Part shown: positions 46,577 to 55,894 of the stretch, in pieces
Layout: the number at the start of each line of letters is the position of its first letter
Numbering within the stretch: the first letter of the stretch is position 1
From: Pararobbsia silviterrae
GTDB taxonomy: Bacteria > Pseudomonadota > Gammaproteobacteria > Burkholderiales > Burkholderiaceae
NCBI RefSeq assembly: GCF_003628125.1
Contig: NZ_RBZU01000009.1
Coordinates: 186,001 to 250,000 of the forward strand
Direction of reading: 5' to 3'
DNA: 64,000 bases
Notes under the pieces: generated by a model
Databases searched by the model: none
Seen by the model: the letters and a program-made list of their open reading frames with translations, nothing else
What the model was told of the DNA's origin: nothing
Translations under genes and position numbers: made by a program

Positions 46577-47209
46577 TCAGGTGCGTCGTACCTTTTTTGT
46601 CGACGGTTTCGACGCGGTGACGGGGAACAGCAACACCGTCAGATAGCGTTCGAGTTCGTGAAGCAATCGCGCTTCGTCGTATTCCTCGTGAACCCACATA
46701 TCGAGGGCGCCTGTGAGGAATAGATGAACGAAATTCGCGACTTCCCTTGCATGCGTGCCTTGCGGCAGACCGCCCGCGCGTTCGAGCGCGTCCATGACGA
46801 CGCACCAATGTTCGAGTCCGCGCGCCATGAACGCCGGGTGATGCACGGGATCGGGCACGCCGAGCAGAAAGCGCATCAAGGGGCGATAGAACAAAGGATC
46901 GCCCGTGAATTGACGGACGACCTCGCGCGCACATGTGAAGACGCGTTCGCGCGGATCGGTGTCGGGCCGCATGTCGAGCGCGATATGCGCGTGGTCGGCA
47001 CGCAAATTCAACAGCGCGTAGAGCACGGTCGATTTGCCGCCGATCAGGTTGTACGTCGTCGCGAGACTCAACTGCGATTCGGCGGCAAGTTCCTGCATCG
47101 AGAAATCGGTGCTGCCCGAGCGCCGGATCAGGGTTTCCGCGGCCTGCAGAATCGCCGCTCTGCGCGCGTGTTTGCCCGTTTCTCGCGTCGTTACGTGTCG
47201 ATCGGTCAT
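46577..47209 (-). CDS. TetR-family transcriptional regulator
   Basis: 210 residues from the ATG at 47209 ([21 protein letters not shown]); the upstream open part (22 codons) is not conserved. [48 protein letters not shown]. The C-terminal ligand domain ends [14 protein letters not shown]. It is co-directional with the monooxygenase gene, so it likely controls that gene and itself. A perfect 30-base palindrome 86 bases upstream is the likely operator. Confidence 0.9.
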   Translation of the reverse strand: MTDRHVTTRETGKHARRAAILQAAETLIRRSGSTDFSMQELAAESQLSLATTYNLIGGKSTVLYALLNLRADHAHIALDMRPDTDPRERVFTCAREVVRQFTGDPLFYRPLMRFLLGVPDPVHHPAFMARGLEHWCVVMDALERAGGLPQGTHAREVANFVHLFLTGALDMWVHEEYDEARLLHELERYLTVLLFPVTASKPSTKKVRRT

Positions 47210-47294
47210 GCGATGCGCCGAGGAGTTTGAAGGCCGCGGGGCCGATCGTATCGATCGCGTTTCATGCGTATGCATGCAGCCCGGCAGGGATGGG

Positions 47295-47324
47295 TTGAAA
47301 TTTATAATGCGTTATAAATTTCAA
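47295..47324. promoter_or_regulatory. Perfect 30-base palindrome upstream of the TetR gene
   Basis: Arms TTGAAATTTATAA and TTATAAATTTCAA (13 bases each, fully complementary) with a 4-base TGCG centre. It is strikingly AT-rich in a GC-rich region and lies between the divergent TetR gene and polB. TetR proteins bind palindromes of this size, so this is the best candidate autoregulatory site. The rest of 47210-47489 shows no gene. Confidence 0.75.
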
Positions 47325-47489
47325 CAAGCCTCGCGCCGCAATGGGTTTTCACTCCTTGGAAATCGAATCGGTCGCATGCGGGTTTGTCCGACTCGACGTG
47401 TCCGGCCGTCTTCACGGGCGCGACACTCGAGTCGCGACGGTACAATCTCGCTGGGCGCGGTCACGCGCGGCGCGGATCGAGAGGGGCGT

Positions 47490-49949
47490 TTGAGCGGGCT
47501 GGAGCAGGGATTTCTATTGACTCGCCATTGGCGGGATACCGACGCCGGCACGCAGGTCGAGTTCTGGCTCGCGACCGATCGCGGCCCACGGCAGGTCCGC
47601 TTGCGCGCGCAGCCGTCGGTGGCGTTCATTCCGGTCGAACAGCGCGCCCATGTCGAACGCGTGCTCGCCGAGTCGCGCGACGCGGCGCGGTTCGAACTTC
47701 GCGATCTCGCATTGCGCGATTTTCATCAGCGGCCGGTCTTCGGCCTCTATTGCACCGAATATCGCTTGCTGACGAAGCTCGAGAAGCGCTTGCGCGAATT
47801 CGGCGTCGACGTCTATGAAGCCGATATCGCGCCGCCCGATCGCTATTTGATGGAACGCTTCATTACGGCGCCCGTCGCGTTCGACGGGGACGCGCGCGAA
47901 CCGGGCGTGCGCGTCGACGCGGACATGAAGCCCGCGCAAGACTATCGGCCTACGCTGCGGCTCGTTTCGCTCGATATCGAAACGAGCGTGCACGGCGAAC
48001 TCTATTCGATCGCGCTCGAAGGATGCGGCGAACGTCAGGTCTATATGCTCGGTCCCGCGCCGGTGCCCACGCCCACGACCGACACGTCGAGTGACGCATC
48101 GAATGACGTGTCGAATGACATATCGAATGATGCGTCGATCGGCGCATCGCAAGCGACGTCAGACGATTTCGACCTCATGTACTGCGATACGCGCGCGCAG
48201 ATGCTCGAACAGCTCAACGCGTGGTTCGCGCGGCACGACCCCGATGCGCTTATCGGCTGGAACGTCGTCCAGTTCGATTTACGCATCCTGCACGAACATG
48301 CACAGCGTCTGCGTGTGCCGTTGCGGCTCGGACGCGGTGCGAGCCTGCTCGAATGGCGTGAACATGGCGTACGCGCGGGCCATTTTTTTGCATCGGCGCC
48401 CGGGCGTCTGATCATCGACGGCATCGAAGCCTTGCGCTCCGCGACATGGAGCTTTCCGTCCTTCAGTCTGGAAGCGGTCGCGCAGACCTTGCTTGGCGAA
48501 GGCAAGGCGATCGATGCGCCGTATGCGCGCATGGATGAGATCCAGCGACGTTTCGAGCACGACAAGCCCGCGCTCGCGCGCTACAACCTCAAGGACTGCG
48601 AGCTCGTCACGCGCATCTTCGAAAAGACCGATCTGCTGCGCTTCCTGCTCGAACGCGCGACCGTCACGGGCCTACCCGCCGATCGAACGGGCGGTTCGGT
48701 CGCGGCATTCACGCATCTGTATCTGCCGCGCATGCACAGGCAAGGCTACGTCGCGCCGAACCTCGGCGATGTCGCGGGCGCGCCGAGTCCCGGCGGATTC
48801 GTCATGGATTCTCGTCCCGGGCTCTACGACTCGGTGCTCGTGCTCGACTACAAGAGCCTGTATCCGTCGATCATCCGTACGTTCCTGATCGATCCCGTCG
48901 GACTCGTCGAAGGGACGCATCATCCGGACCCGGATGCCTGCGTGCCGGGTTTCGTCGGCGCGTGCTTTTCGCGCGACACGCATTGTCTGCCGTCGATCGT
49001 CGCCGACGTCTGGGCACAGCGCGAGGCCGCGAAGCGTGAACGGAACGCGCCGTTGTCGCAAGCGCTCAAGATCATCATGAACGCGTTCTACGGCGTCCTC
49101 GGTTCGACCGGATGCCGATTCTTCGATCCGCGTCTCGCATCGTCGATCACGATGCGAGGGCACGAGATCATGCACACGACGCGCGAACTCATCGAAGCGC
49201 GCGGCTATGAAGTCATCTACGGCGATACGGATTCGACGTTCGTCTGGCTCAAGCGCGCGCGCGGCGAAGACGATGCGCGCGCCATCGGGCAGGCACTGAC
49301 GGCTTATGTGAACGACTGGTGGCGTGCGCATCTCGCGACGCAATACGGGCTCGACAGCGCACTCGAACTCGAGTTCGACACCCACTATGCGCGCTTCTTC
49401 ATGCCGACCGTGCGCGGCACCGAGGAGGGCAGCAAAAAACGCTATGCGGGCTTGACGGTGCGGTCCGACGGATCGGACGAGGTCGTCTACAAAGGCCTTG
49501 AAACCGTGCGGACCGACTGGACGGCACTCGCGCGGAATTTCCAGCAAGCGCTCTATGCGCGGATCTTCAAGCGCGAGCCCTACGAGGACTATGTGCGCGA
49601 CTACGTGCGGCGCACCTTGAGCGGCGAACTCGATGCGGATCTCGTCTATCGCAAGCATCTGCGTCGTCCGCTCGCCTCGTACGAACGCAATGTGCCGCCG
49701 CATGTCCGCGCGGCGCGTATCGCCGATGAATACAACCGGAGCGCGGGGCGTCCGCTCCAATATCAGAACGGCGGCTGGATCCGCTACGTGATGACGACGT
49801 CGGGACCCGAGCCGCTTGAAACATGGCGCTCGCCGATCGATTACGACCACTACGTGACGCGACAGCTTCAACCTGTCGCCGATGCGATCCTGCCGATGGT
49901 GCAGGGCGATTTCGACACGCTCGTATCGGGCCAGCGTCAGTTGTTCTGA
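47490..49949 (+). CDS. polB: DNA polymerase II (family B)
   Basis: 819 residues from a TTG start ([18 protein letters not shown]) with GAGGGGCG just before it; ATG is absent near the family's N-terminus. Exonuclease motifs: [20 protein letters not shown] and YNLKDCEL. Polymerase motifs: [10 protein letters not shown] (A), [13 protein letters not shown] (B) and YGDTDSTF (C). E. coli Pol II has 783 residues. The extra length includes a Ser/Asn/Asp-rich insert (about 200-225) between ExoI and ExoII made of 12-base repeats. Pol II takes part in replication restart and translesion synthesis. No LexA box was found. It overlaps mnmD by 13 bases. Confidence 0.94.
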   Translation: MSGLEQGFLLTRHWRDTDAGTQVEFWLATDRGPRQVRLRAQPSVAFIPVEQRAHVERVLAESRDAARFELRDLALRDFHQRPVFGLYCTEYRLLTKLEKRLREFGVDVYEADIAPPDRYLMERFITAPVAFDGDAREPGVRVDADMKPAQDYRPTLRLVSLDIETSVHGELYSIALEGCGERQVYMLGPAPVPTPTTDTSSDASNDVSNDISNDASIGASQATSDDFDLMYCDTRAQMLEQLNAWFARHDPDALIGWNVVQFDLRILHEHAQRLRVPLRLGRGASLLEWREHGVRAGHFFASAPGRLIIDGIEALRSATWSFPSFSLEAVAQTLLGEGKAIDAPYARMDEIQRRFEHDKPALARYNLKDCELVTRIFEKTDLLRFLLERATVTGLPADRTGGSVAAFTHLYLPRMHRQGYVAPNLGDVAGAPSPGGFVMDSRPGLYDSVLVLDYKSLYPSIIRTFLIDPVGLVEGTHHPDPDACVPGFVGACFSRDTHCLPSIVADVWAQREAAKRERNAPLSQALKIIMNAFYGVLGSTGCRFFDPRLASSITMRGHEIMHTTRELIEARGYEVIYGDTDSTFVWLKRARGEDDARAIGQALTAYVNDWWRAHLATQYGLDSALELEFDTHYARFFMPTVRGTEEGSKKRYAGLTVRSDGSDEVVYKGLETVRTDWTALARNFQQALYARIFKREPYEDYVRDYVRRTLSGELDADLVYRKHLRRPLASYERNVPPHVRAARIADEYNRSAGRPLQYQNGGWIRYVMTTSGPEPLETWRSPIDYDHYVTRQLQPVADAILPMVQGDFDTLVSGQRQLF
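48087..48146 (+). repeat. 12-base in-frame tandem repeat in polB
   Basis: Five units of the type TCGAATGACGTG, encoding [12 protein letters not shown]-like tetrapeptides. Units diverge mainly at the last three bases. The length multiple of three keeps the frame. Confidence 0.85.
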
Positions 49950-50680
49950 TCGTGCATGACGGTCGGCGCGCCGACGAATCGGCCGACGAGCATCTCGCGT
50001 TTCCAGCCGAACCCGGGCGCTCTGCGCGCGTCGAAGCCCGCCGCGATGAGCGCGCGCCGCACCGCGCCCGCGCTTGTATAGGTCGCGAGCGTTGCGCCTT
50101 CGTTGGCCATCCGCGTGAGCGCAGCGATCAGCGCGGGCGACCAGAGTTCGGGATTTTTCGCGGGAGAAAATCCATCGAGATAGAACGCATCGGCGCGCAT
50201 GTCGAGCGCGGGAAGGGCCGTGACCGCATCGGCGAAGATCAGCGTGAGCCGCACGCGATCGTGTTCGAACGCGATCGCGTGCGTGCCCGGCGTCAAGGCG
50301 GGCCAGACATGCGCGAGGTCGTGCGCGCGTTGCGCGAGCGCGGGATCGTCGATGACGGCATCGAAGGCGCGCTCGAGATCGGCGCGCGTCATCGGATACT
50401 TTTCGAGCGAGACAAAGTGCAGCGTCTCGCAACGCTGCGGATCGTCGCGCCAGGCTGACCACGTCGTCAAGAAATTGATCCCCATGCCGAAGCCCGTTTC
50501 GAGCACGGTAAACGTGCGGGCATCGCGCCAGCGGCGCGGCAGCGCATTGCCTTCGAGAAAGACATGCCGTGCCTGCGCGAGCGCACCCGCGGCGCTATGG
50601 TAGATATCGTCGTGCAAGACGGAATATGGCGTGCCGTCTTCGCGAAACGCGACGGATGCGGGCATCAGGGGATCGGTCAT
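49937..50680 (-). CDS. mnmD: tRNA methyltransferase MnmD (MnmC2-type, stand-alone)
   Basis: 247 residues. Rossmann SAM-binding motif [13 protein letters not shown] (about 60-72), with the DUF752 block [19 protein letters not shown] and [18 protein letters not shown]. It matches the C2 methyltransferase half of MnmC, which finishes mnm5s2U34 in tRNA. The fused oxidase half of E. coli MnmC is absent here; stand-alone MnmD is known in other bacteria. It overlaps the 3' end of polB by 13 bases. Confidence 0.9.
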   Translation of the reverse strand: MTDPLMPASVAFREDGTPYSVLHDDIYHSAAGALAQARHVFLEGNALPRRWRDARTFTVLETGFGMGINFLTTWSAWRDDPQRCETLHFVSLEKYPMTRADLERAFDAVIDDPALAQRAHDLAHVWPALTPGTHAIAFEHDRVRLTLIFADAVTALPALDMRADAFYLDGFSPAKNPELWSPALIAALTRMANEGATLATYTSAGAVRRALIAAGFDARRAPGFGWKREMLVGRFVGAPTVMHDQNN

Positions 50681-50768
50681 GGCGAGCGGGAATCGATTGT
50701 CCGCATGATAGCTGCGCTAGACTGTGCCGTCGCGAAAGCCGATACGTCGGTCATTACGAGGGGATGCC

Positions 50769-51170
50769 ATGATCCGCAAGACGCTGAATGCATCGCGCCT
50801 TCAGAGCGAAGTCAGCCGCCGTCTGCAACGATTGCCCGAAATCGTCGATGAAGGCGTTCGGATTGCCGTGCCGCGGCCTCGGCAGCAGGCGCCTGATGCG
50901 AGCGGATGCAATTGGTCGATGAAGCACTTCGGCAACGCGGCGGGTTTCGAGCGTCTGATCGCGACGGTGATCGAAGCCGTCCGGAAAGAGTACAACCTCG
51001 CCGATGAAGCGCAGGGCGGCGAGGGCAGTGATCCGTTCGGCGGCGATCCGTCGGGCGGTGATTCGTCGAGCGGCAATCCATCGGGCAGCGATCCGTTTGG
51101 AAGCGATCCGTCGGACGGCAATGCTTCAGGCAACGATCCGTTCGCGCTGTTCGAGCGCAAGCCTGATTGA
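50769..51170 (+). CDS. Conserved hypothetical protein with a repetitive C-terminal tail
   Basis: 133 residues from the ATG at 50769 (MIRKTLNASRLQSEVSRRLQRLPEIV), which has a GAGGGG ribosome site 6 bases upstream. The first 85 residues contain a helical, charged region (FGNAAGFERLIATVIEAVRKEYNL) with no motif I recognise. The tail is an eight-unit repeat of about five residues, (G/S)(S/G)(D/N)P(F/S). The start of a longer frame at 50724 is less likely. Function unknown. Confidence 0.6.
   Translation: MIRKTLNASRLQSEVSRRLQRLPEIVDEGVRIAVPRPRQQAPDASGCNWSMKHFGNAAGFERLIATVIEAVRKEYNLADEAQGGEGSDPFGGDPSGGDSSSGNPSGSDPFGSDPSDGNASGNDPFALFERKPD
51024..51143 (+). repeat. 15-base in-frame tandem repeat, eight units
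   Basis: Units of the form GGC AGC GAT CCG TTC, varied at several positions but always 15 bases. They encode the tail of the preceding hypothetical protein. Confidence 0.85.
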
Positions 51171-51246
51171 TTCTCAGGGCGGGACTGCAATGTGCCTTGC
51201 GGTGTCGCGTTCCGGCTTCAAGCTCAAGCCCAAGGTTAAGGACTAG

Positions 51247-51295
51247 GGACCAAGGACCAAGGACCAAGGACCAAGGACCAAGGACCAAGGACCAA
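51247..51295. repeat. Heptamer tandem repeat GGACCAA, seven perfect copies
   Basis: Seven perfect units with degenerate copies on both sides (GGACTAG before, GGATTAG after). Non-coding, between the hypothetical gene and the leader ORF. Perfect short arrays change length by slippage. Confidence 0.9.
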
Positions 51296-51453
51296 GGATT
51301 AGGGACTCATCCTTAGCACCGAGTGGCGGCCCATAACGAACGTCAGCACGAGCGCGAAACGTGCCGCAAACTCGGACCGCGAACGCCGGCAAGTCTTTAC
51401 CGCATCGGCGTGATGCCTGTGCGCCGCGGTTTTTTCGTGTAGATTACGGCCCT

Positions 51454-51558
51454 ATGAACCCACGCGCATGCTTCTCGTCCTTGCTCGCTCTGTCGGCCGA
51501 TCCGGCCGCCATGTCGACGCGCGTCGTGCTCAAAGCCAAAAAACAGCCGCTCATCTGA
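51454..51558 (+). CDS. Possible 34-residue leader ORF
   Basis: ATG to TGA, encoding MNPRACFSSLLALSADPAA followed by a basic tail ending KAKKQPLI. A -10-like TAGATT (51440-51445) lies 8 bases before the ATG, so a transcript would be leaderless; no good -35 or ribosome site is visible. Its stop codon is inside the first of two competing hairpins (51552-51590). It could be a regulatory leader or chance. Confidence 0.35.
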   Translation: MNPRACFSSLLALSADPAAMSTRVVLKAKKQPLI

Positions 51559-51590
51559 CCGGAGCGCTGTTCCGTCAGATGTGACGGAAC
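51552..51590 (+). promoter_or_regulatory. Two mutually exclusive hairpins around the leader stop codon
   Basis: Hairpin 1: CATCTGAC (51552-51559) pairs fully with GTCAGATG (51574-51581). Hairpin 2: GTTCCGTCA (51569-51577) pairs fully with TGACGGAAC (51582-51590) with a 4-base loop. They share 51574-51577, so only one can form. The leader TGA (51556-51558) is in hairpin 1, so a ribosome there would favour hairpin 2. No T-run follows, so any control would not be classical intrinsic termination. Confidence 0.45.
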
Positions 51591-51688
51591 CGCTGCGGAT
51601 CACTCTCCCTTCTTGCGCGCTGTCTCCGTTCCACTGGCGGTCTCGATCGGTCTTCGTCGATTGACCCATAGCCTATTGGAGCGTTCTT

Positions 51689-52603
51689 ATGTCTGAGTTC
51701 ACCGGTATCTGGATTCCGCTTGTCACGCCGTTCGCGCGAGGCGCGGTCGATTTCGCCGCGTTGCGCGCACTCGTCGCCTCGTATGTCGAGACGGGCATCG
51801 CGGGCTTCGTCGCGCTTGGCACGACAGGCGAACCCGCCTCGCTCGATGATGACGAACAGCGCGCGGTGCTCGCGACGATCCTCGAAACAGCGGGCGATTT
51901 GCGTGTCGTCGCAGGGGTGGCCGGCAATCACGCCGGTGCGCTGCTCGCGCGCGTGTGCGAACTCAACGGCCTGCCGCTCGCGGGCATCCTGGTTCCCGCG
52001 CCGTATTACGTTCGTCCTTCGCAGCAGGGGCTGCATGCGCATTTCACGGCGCTTGCCGATGCGAGCACGCATCCGTTGATGGTCTATGACATCCCGTATC
52101 GGACCGGTGTGCGTATCGAACTCGACACGCTGTTGTCGCTCGCCGCGCATCCGAACATTGTTGCGATCAAGGATTGCGCGCAATCGCTCGATACGACACT
52201 CGCATTGATTCGCGACGGTCGGCTCGCCGTGCTTGCTGGAGACGATCTCCAGTTCTTCAACACGATATGCCTCGGCGGCCATGGCGCGATCGCGGCCAGT
52301 GCGCATCTCCATCCGCGCGCATTCGTCGCGGTCTGGGAGGCCGCGCGTGCGGGACGGCTCGATATCGCGCGCGATGCGTTTCACCGGATCGTGCCGCTGA
52401 TCCAGGCACTCGGTGCCGAACCGAATCCCGGACCGGTCAAGGCCGCATTGTCGTTGTCGGGGCGCATCGACGCCGATCTTCGCGCGCCGATGACGCGCGC
52501 ATCCGACGCGATGTTCGAGCGTCTGCGCGCGGTGCTCGACGAAGCGAGCATGCCGCATGAGGACGCAGATGCGCGTGCCGTCCGACTCGAAGCCCAAGCC
52601 TGA
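51689..52603 (+). CDS. DapA-family dihydrodipicolinate synthase-like aldolase
   Basis: 304 residues, TIM barrel. Catalytic residues Tyr133 (VYDIPYRTG) and Schiff-base Lys161 (VAIKDCAQ) fall at the same numbers as in E. coli DapA. Arg138, which binds aspartate semialdehyde in DapA, is conserved, and GTTGEPAS is the pyruvate-binding block. The enzyme condenses pyruvate with aspartate semialdehyde in lysine synthesis, but related sugar-acid aldolases share the fold. It may be a second, non-essential copy. The sugar transporter gene next to it is convergent. Confidence 0.85.
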   Translation: MSEFTGIWIPLVTPFARGAVDFAALRALVASYVETGIAGFVALGTTGEPASLDDDEQRAVLATILETAGDLRVVAGVAGNHAGALLARVCELNGLPLAGILVPAPYYVRPSQQGLHAHFTALADASTHPLMVYDIPYRTGVRIELDTLLSLAAHPNIVAIKDCAQSLDTTLALIRDGRLAVLAGDDLQFFNTICLGGHGAIAASAHLHPRAFVAVWEAARAGRLDIARDAFHRIVPLIQALGAEPNPGPVKAALSLSGRIDADLRAPMTRASDAMFERLRAVLDEASMPHEDADARAVRLEAQA

Positions 52604-52651
52604 ATCGAAGCCCAAGCCCAAACCGGCCGCGCATGCGCGCGCCGGCTCGGC

Positions 52652-53491
52652 TCAACCCTTGACCGCGCCCGCCGTGAGCCCCGAGACGATTCGCTTCTGA
52701 AACACGAGCACGAGCGCCACGACCGGCACCGTGACGAGTACCGAGGCCGCCATGATGTTCGCCCACGGCAATTCGTGCGCGCTGCCGCCCGTGATCATCG
52801 AGATCGCGACGGGCACCGTGCGTTGCTCGTTGGTCAGCGTGAACGTGAGCGCGAACAGGAACTCGTTCCAGGCCGCGATAAACGCGAGCAGGCCGGTCGT
52901 CACGAGCGCCGGCATCATCAGCGGCACGAAGATGCGCGTGAGCACCGACCACGGGCTTGCGCCGTCCATGATCGCGGCTTCCTCGAGTTCCTGCGGCAGG
53001 CCCTGCACGTAAGTCGTCAGCACCCAGACCGTGAACGGCAGCGTGAAGATCATGTACGAGAGCGCGAGCGAAGCCAGATTGTTGTAGAGGCCCAGCGCGC
53101 GAATCAACTCGAACATGCCCGACAACACCGCGACCTGGGGAAACATCGAGACGCCGAGGATCGAGACGAGGATCGTCTGCCGGCCGCGGAACGTCACGCG
53201 GCCCAGCGCATAGGCCGCAGTGATGCCGAGCAGCGTCGACAGCACGACGACCGCGAGCGAGACGAGAATCGAGTTCAGCAGATTCGCGGCGAAAGGCTGG
53301 CCCTCGAAGATGCGCACATAATTGCGCCATTCGAAGTACGCGGGGTAGTAGTCGATCCGGAACAACTGCGACGCGGGCTTCAGCGACGAAATGACCGCGT
53401 AGTAGAACGGAAACACGGCGTAGAACACGATGACTGCGACGAGCGCATAGAACGCGGTGGTCCGGACGATCCTGCCGGGTGTCATGGGCAT
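52652..53491 (-). CDS. ABC sugar transporter permease, MalG/ThuG type
   Basis: 279 residues with six hydrophobic segments. The EAA loop (EEAAIMDGASPWSVLTRIFVPLMMP, about 185-210) docks the ATPase. It starts 1 base after the previous permease stop on the same strand. The order regulator-glucosidase-binding protein-permease-permease resembles trehalose/maltose (ThuEFG) operons. No ATP-binding gene follows. Confidence 0.92.
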   Translation of the reverse strand: MPMTPGRIVRTTAFYALVAVIVFYAVFPFYYAVISSLKPASQLFRIDYYPAYFEWRNYVRIFEGQPFAANLLNSILVSLAVVVLSTLLGITAAYALGRVTFRGRQTILVSILGVSMFPQVAVLSGMFELIRALGLYNNLASLALSYMIFTLPFTVWVLTTYVQGLPQELEEAAIMDGASPWSVLTRIFVPLMMPALVTTGLLAFIAAWNEFLFALTFTLTNEQRTVPVAISMITGGSAHELPWANIMAASVLVTVPVVALVLVFQKRIVSGLTAGAVKG

Positions 53492-53492
53492 A

Positions 53493-54479
53493 TCAGGACT
53501 CCGACGCCGAACGCGAGCGGCCGACGAAGATCATCACCGTCACGCAGAACGCGATGACGAGGAACAGCAGCGTCGAGGCGGCCGAGCCGTATCCGACCTC
53601 CTGGAAATCGACGAGCTGCTGGCGCGCATAGACCGACATCGACATCGTGTCGGTGCTATTGGAGGTCAAGACATAGATGAGGTCGAAGACGCGCAAGGCA
53701 TCGAGCGCGCGGAACACGACCGCGACGACGAGCGCCGGACGAATCAGCGGCAAGGTGATGCGGAAGAAGGCCTGGACCGCACTCGCGCCGTCGATCTTCG
53801 CGGCCTCGAAGCAATCGGCCGGCAGCAGCTGCAGCCCCGCGAGAATCAGCAGCGCCATGAACGGCGTCGTTTTCCAGACATCGACGAGGACCACCGCAAC
53901 GAGCGCGAGATGCGGATCGGCAGTCCATGCGACCGGATGCGAGAGCACGCCGATCGCCATCAACGCGTGGTTCAGAATGCCGAACTGATCGTTGAGCATC
54001 CAGCCCCACATGCGCGCCGAGACGATCGTTGGAATCGCCCAGGGAATGAGCACGGCGGCACGGACGATGCCGCGTCCGCGGAACGGCGTATTGAGCACGA
54101 GCGCGACGACCATGCCGAAGACGGTTTCGAGCGCGACGGAAGCGATCGTGAACGCGATCGTATTGCGTACCGCACGCCACCAGTCGGGATCGGCGAGCAG
54201 CCCGCTCCAGCGGCCGTCGTCGTCATGGCTCAGGTAGTTCGACACGCCGATCCACTCCGCATGGTGCAGATCGGCGAGATTCGCGTTCGTGAAACCGAAC
54301 CAGATCGTACGCGCGAGCGGCCAGCCCGCGACGAGCGCGAGCACGACGAGCATCGGCATCAGAAACATCCATGCCGCGCGCACGCGCTCATGTTCGAGCG
54401 AGGCACGGCGCCCGCGTCGCGCACCGGTGTCCGGAGCGGGCGCGAGTGCGGCGCCCGAAGCACTCGCTGACTTGCTCAT
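53493..54479 (-). CDS. ABC sugar transporter permease, MalF/ThuF type
   Basis: About 328 residues starting MSKSAS; ATG 54485 (MVM) is an alternative two codons earlier. The ATG at 54479 overlaps the binding-protein stop (TGATG), so translation is coupled. Six hydrophobic segments, with the EAA loop DCFEAAKIDGASAVQAFFRITLPLIRP (about 215-240). An N-terminal Ala/Arg-rich cytoplasmic extension of about 35 residues is present. It pairs with the permease at 52652 to form the membrane channel. Confidence 0.91.
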   Translation of the reverse strand: MSKSASASGAALAPAPDTGARRGRRASLEHERVRAAWMFLMPMLVVLALVAGWPLARTIWFGFTNANLADLHHAEWIGVSNYLSHDDDGRWSGLLADPDWWRAVRNTIAFTIASVALETVFGMVVALVLNTPFRGRGIVRAAVLIPWAIPTIVSARMWGWMLNDQFGILNHALMAIGVLSHPVAWTADPHLALVAVVLVDVWKTTPFMALLILAGLQLLPADCFEAAKIDGASAVQAFFRITLPLIRPALVVAVVFRALDALRVFDLIYVLTSNSTDTMSMSVYARQQLVDFQEVGYGSAASTLLFLVIAFCVTVMIFVGRSRSASES

Positions 54480-55753
54480 CACCATTTTCCGCCGTGGCTG
54501 AGTCCGTGAAGCTTGTCGTCAAGATCCTTGAGGCTCGCGGCCGGATCCGTATTGCCCGACAACGCAGCATACGCCGCGCCCGAGAACTCGGTGCTGACCT
54601 GGTTATAGCGCGTCTTCGTGATCGACGAGGGCCGCGCGACCGCGTTGACGAGGTTGTCATGCAAGGAATCGGCGAACGGCCCGATTGCGTCGCGGACGTC
54701 CTTGTCCTTGTAGAGCGCCTCGATCGTCGACGCATAACCGCCTTCGATCGCACGACGCTTCTGCTCGGGCTCGCTCGTCAGGTACATGACGAGACTCGCG
54801 GCGGCATCCGGGTTCTTCGAGTATTTCGACACGGCGAGCTGCCAGCCGCCGAGCACGGCCGCGTGGCGTCCGTTCGCGCCGCCCATCGGCAAGGTCGTGA
54901 TGCCGACCTTGCCCTTGATCGGACTGTCGGCGCTGTTCGCGAGCGACCACGCGTACGGCCAGTTCCGCATAAAGACGGCGTCGCCCGACTGGAACACGCC
55001 GCGCGCTTCCTCTTCCTGGTAATTGAGCACGCCCTCGGGGCTGATCGTGCCGACCCAGCCGCGCGCCATCTTGAGCGCATTGACCGCCGCGGGATTGTCG
55101 ATCGTGACCTTGCCCGACGCATCGACGATCGCGCCGCCGTTATAGCTCTGGACCCATTCGAGCGCGTTGCAGGTCAGGCCTTCGTAATTCTTGCCTTGCC
55201 AGACGAAGCCCCACATCTTGCTGTTGCCGGCCGCGCGTTCCGCGTCCTGGATCTTCTTCGCATCGGCCGTGAGTTCTTCCCAGGTCTTCGGCACGTCGAC
55301 GTGGTACTTGTCGAGCAAATCCTTGCGGTAGTACATGACGCCCGCGTCGGCGAACCACGGCATCGCGACGAGGCGGCCGCCGACCGTGTCGTTCTTGACA
55401 TAGACGGGGAAGTCGCCCGCGGTGCCGTTGCCCGCGTACTTCGTCAGATCGATGAGGTCCTGCGCGAGGATGCCGGGCCAGACCACGTCGATCTGCAGCA
55501 CGTCGATATCGGACGAACCCGCGCTCAGCAATTGTTGATAGAGCGCGAGCTGACCCGATGCGGGCATCGAGACGATCTTGACCTCGTTGCCGGTTTTCTT
55601 CGCCCAGGCTTGCGCGCCTTGCGTGCATTGTTCGAGGTCGTGACCTGTCGCGCTGCAGGAAATCGTGACGGTCACGGCCGATGCCGTGCCGATGTGCAGC
55701 AGTGAGCCCACAAGCATGCTCGCGCCGAGCACGGCCATCTTACGCATGTCCAT
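54479..55753 (-). CDS. ABC sugar-binding protein, ThuE/MalE-like
   Basis: 424 residues. Signal peptide MDMRKMAVLGASMLVGSLLHIGTASA. The mature protein has the extracellular binding-protein family 1 pattern: DVLQIDVVWPGILAQDL, MPWFADAGVMYYRKDLLDKY, FQSGDAVFMRNWPYAW and GGWQLAVSKYSKNPDAA. It captures an alpha-glucoside in the periplasm. Its homology to trehalose/maltose ThuE proteins is suggestive; substrate is inferred. It lies between the glucosidase (142 bases upstream) and the permeases. Confidence 0.9.
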   Translation of the reverse strand: MDMRKMAVLGASMLVGSLLHIGTASAVTVTISCSATGHDLEQCTQGAQAWAKKTGNEVKIVSMPASGQLALYQQLLSAGSSDIDVLQIDVVWPGILAQDLIDLTKYAGNGTAGDFPVYVKNDTVGGRLVAMPWFADAGVMYYRKDLLDKYHVDVPKTWEELTADAKKIQDAERAAGNSKMWGFVWQGKNYEGLTCNALEWVQSYNGGAIVDASGKVTIDNPAAVNALKMARGWVGTISPEGVLNYQEEEARGVFQSGDAVFMRNWPYAWSLANSADSPIKGKVGITTLPMGGANGRHAAVLGGWQLAVSKYSKNPDAAASLVMYLTSEPEQKRRAIEGGYASTIEALYKDKDVRDAIGPFADSLHDNLVNAVARPSSITKTRYNQVSTEFSGAAYAALSGNTDPAASLKDLDDKLHGLSHGGKW

Positions 55754-55894
55754 GTTGCCTCCTGTCTCGCGGGCGTCGCGGTTCCGCGCGCCCTTGTCGG
55801 TTTGAATTTGACGCGTGATGACGCAGCGGTGCTGCGCCGGCGACGCGACGCGTCTTGCGCGCCGCCGGTCGGTCCTGCGGATGCGCTCTGATGC

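Larger units (their letters stand above)
51171..51688. other. 518-base gap between the hypothetical gene and the dapA-family gene
   Basis: It contains the heptamer repeat (51247-51295), the leader ORF (51454-51558) and a pair of alternative hairpins (51552-51590). No larger gene was found. Confidence 0.7.

Noticed and set aside
47281-47490. LexA box for polB
   Set aside because: No CTGT-N8-ACAG was found upstream of polB, so SOS control is not claimed even though E. coli polB is SOS-regulated.
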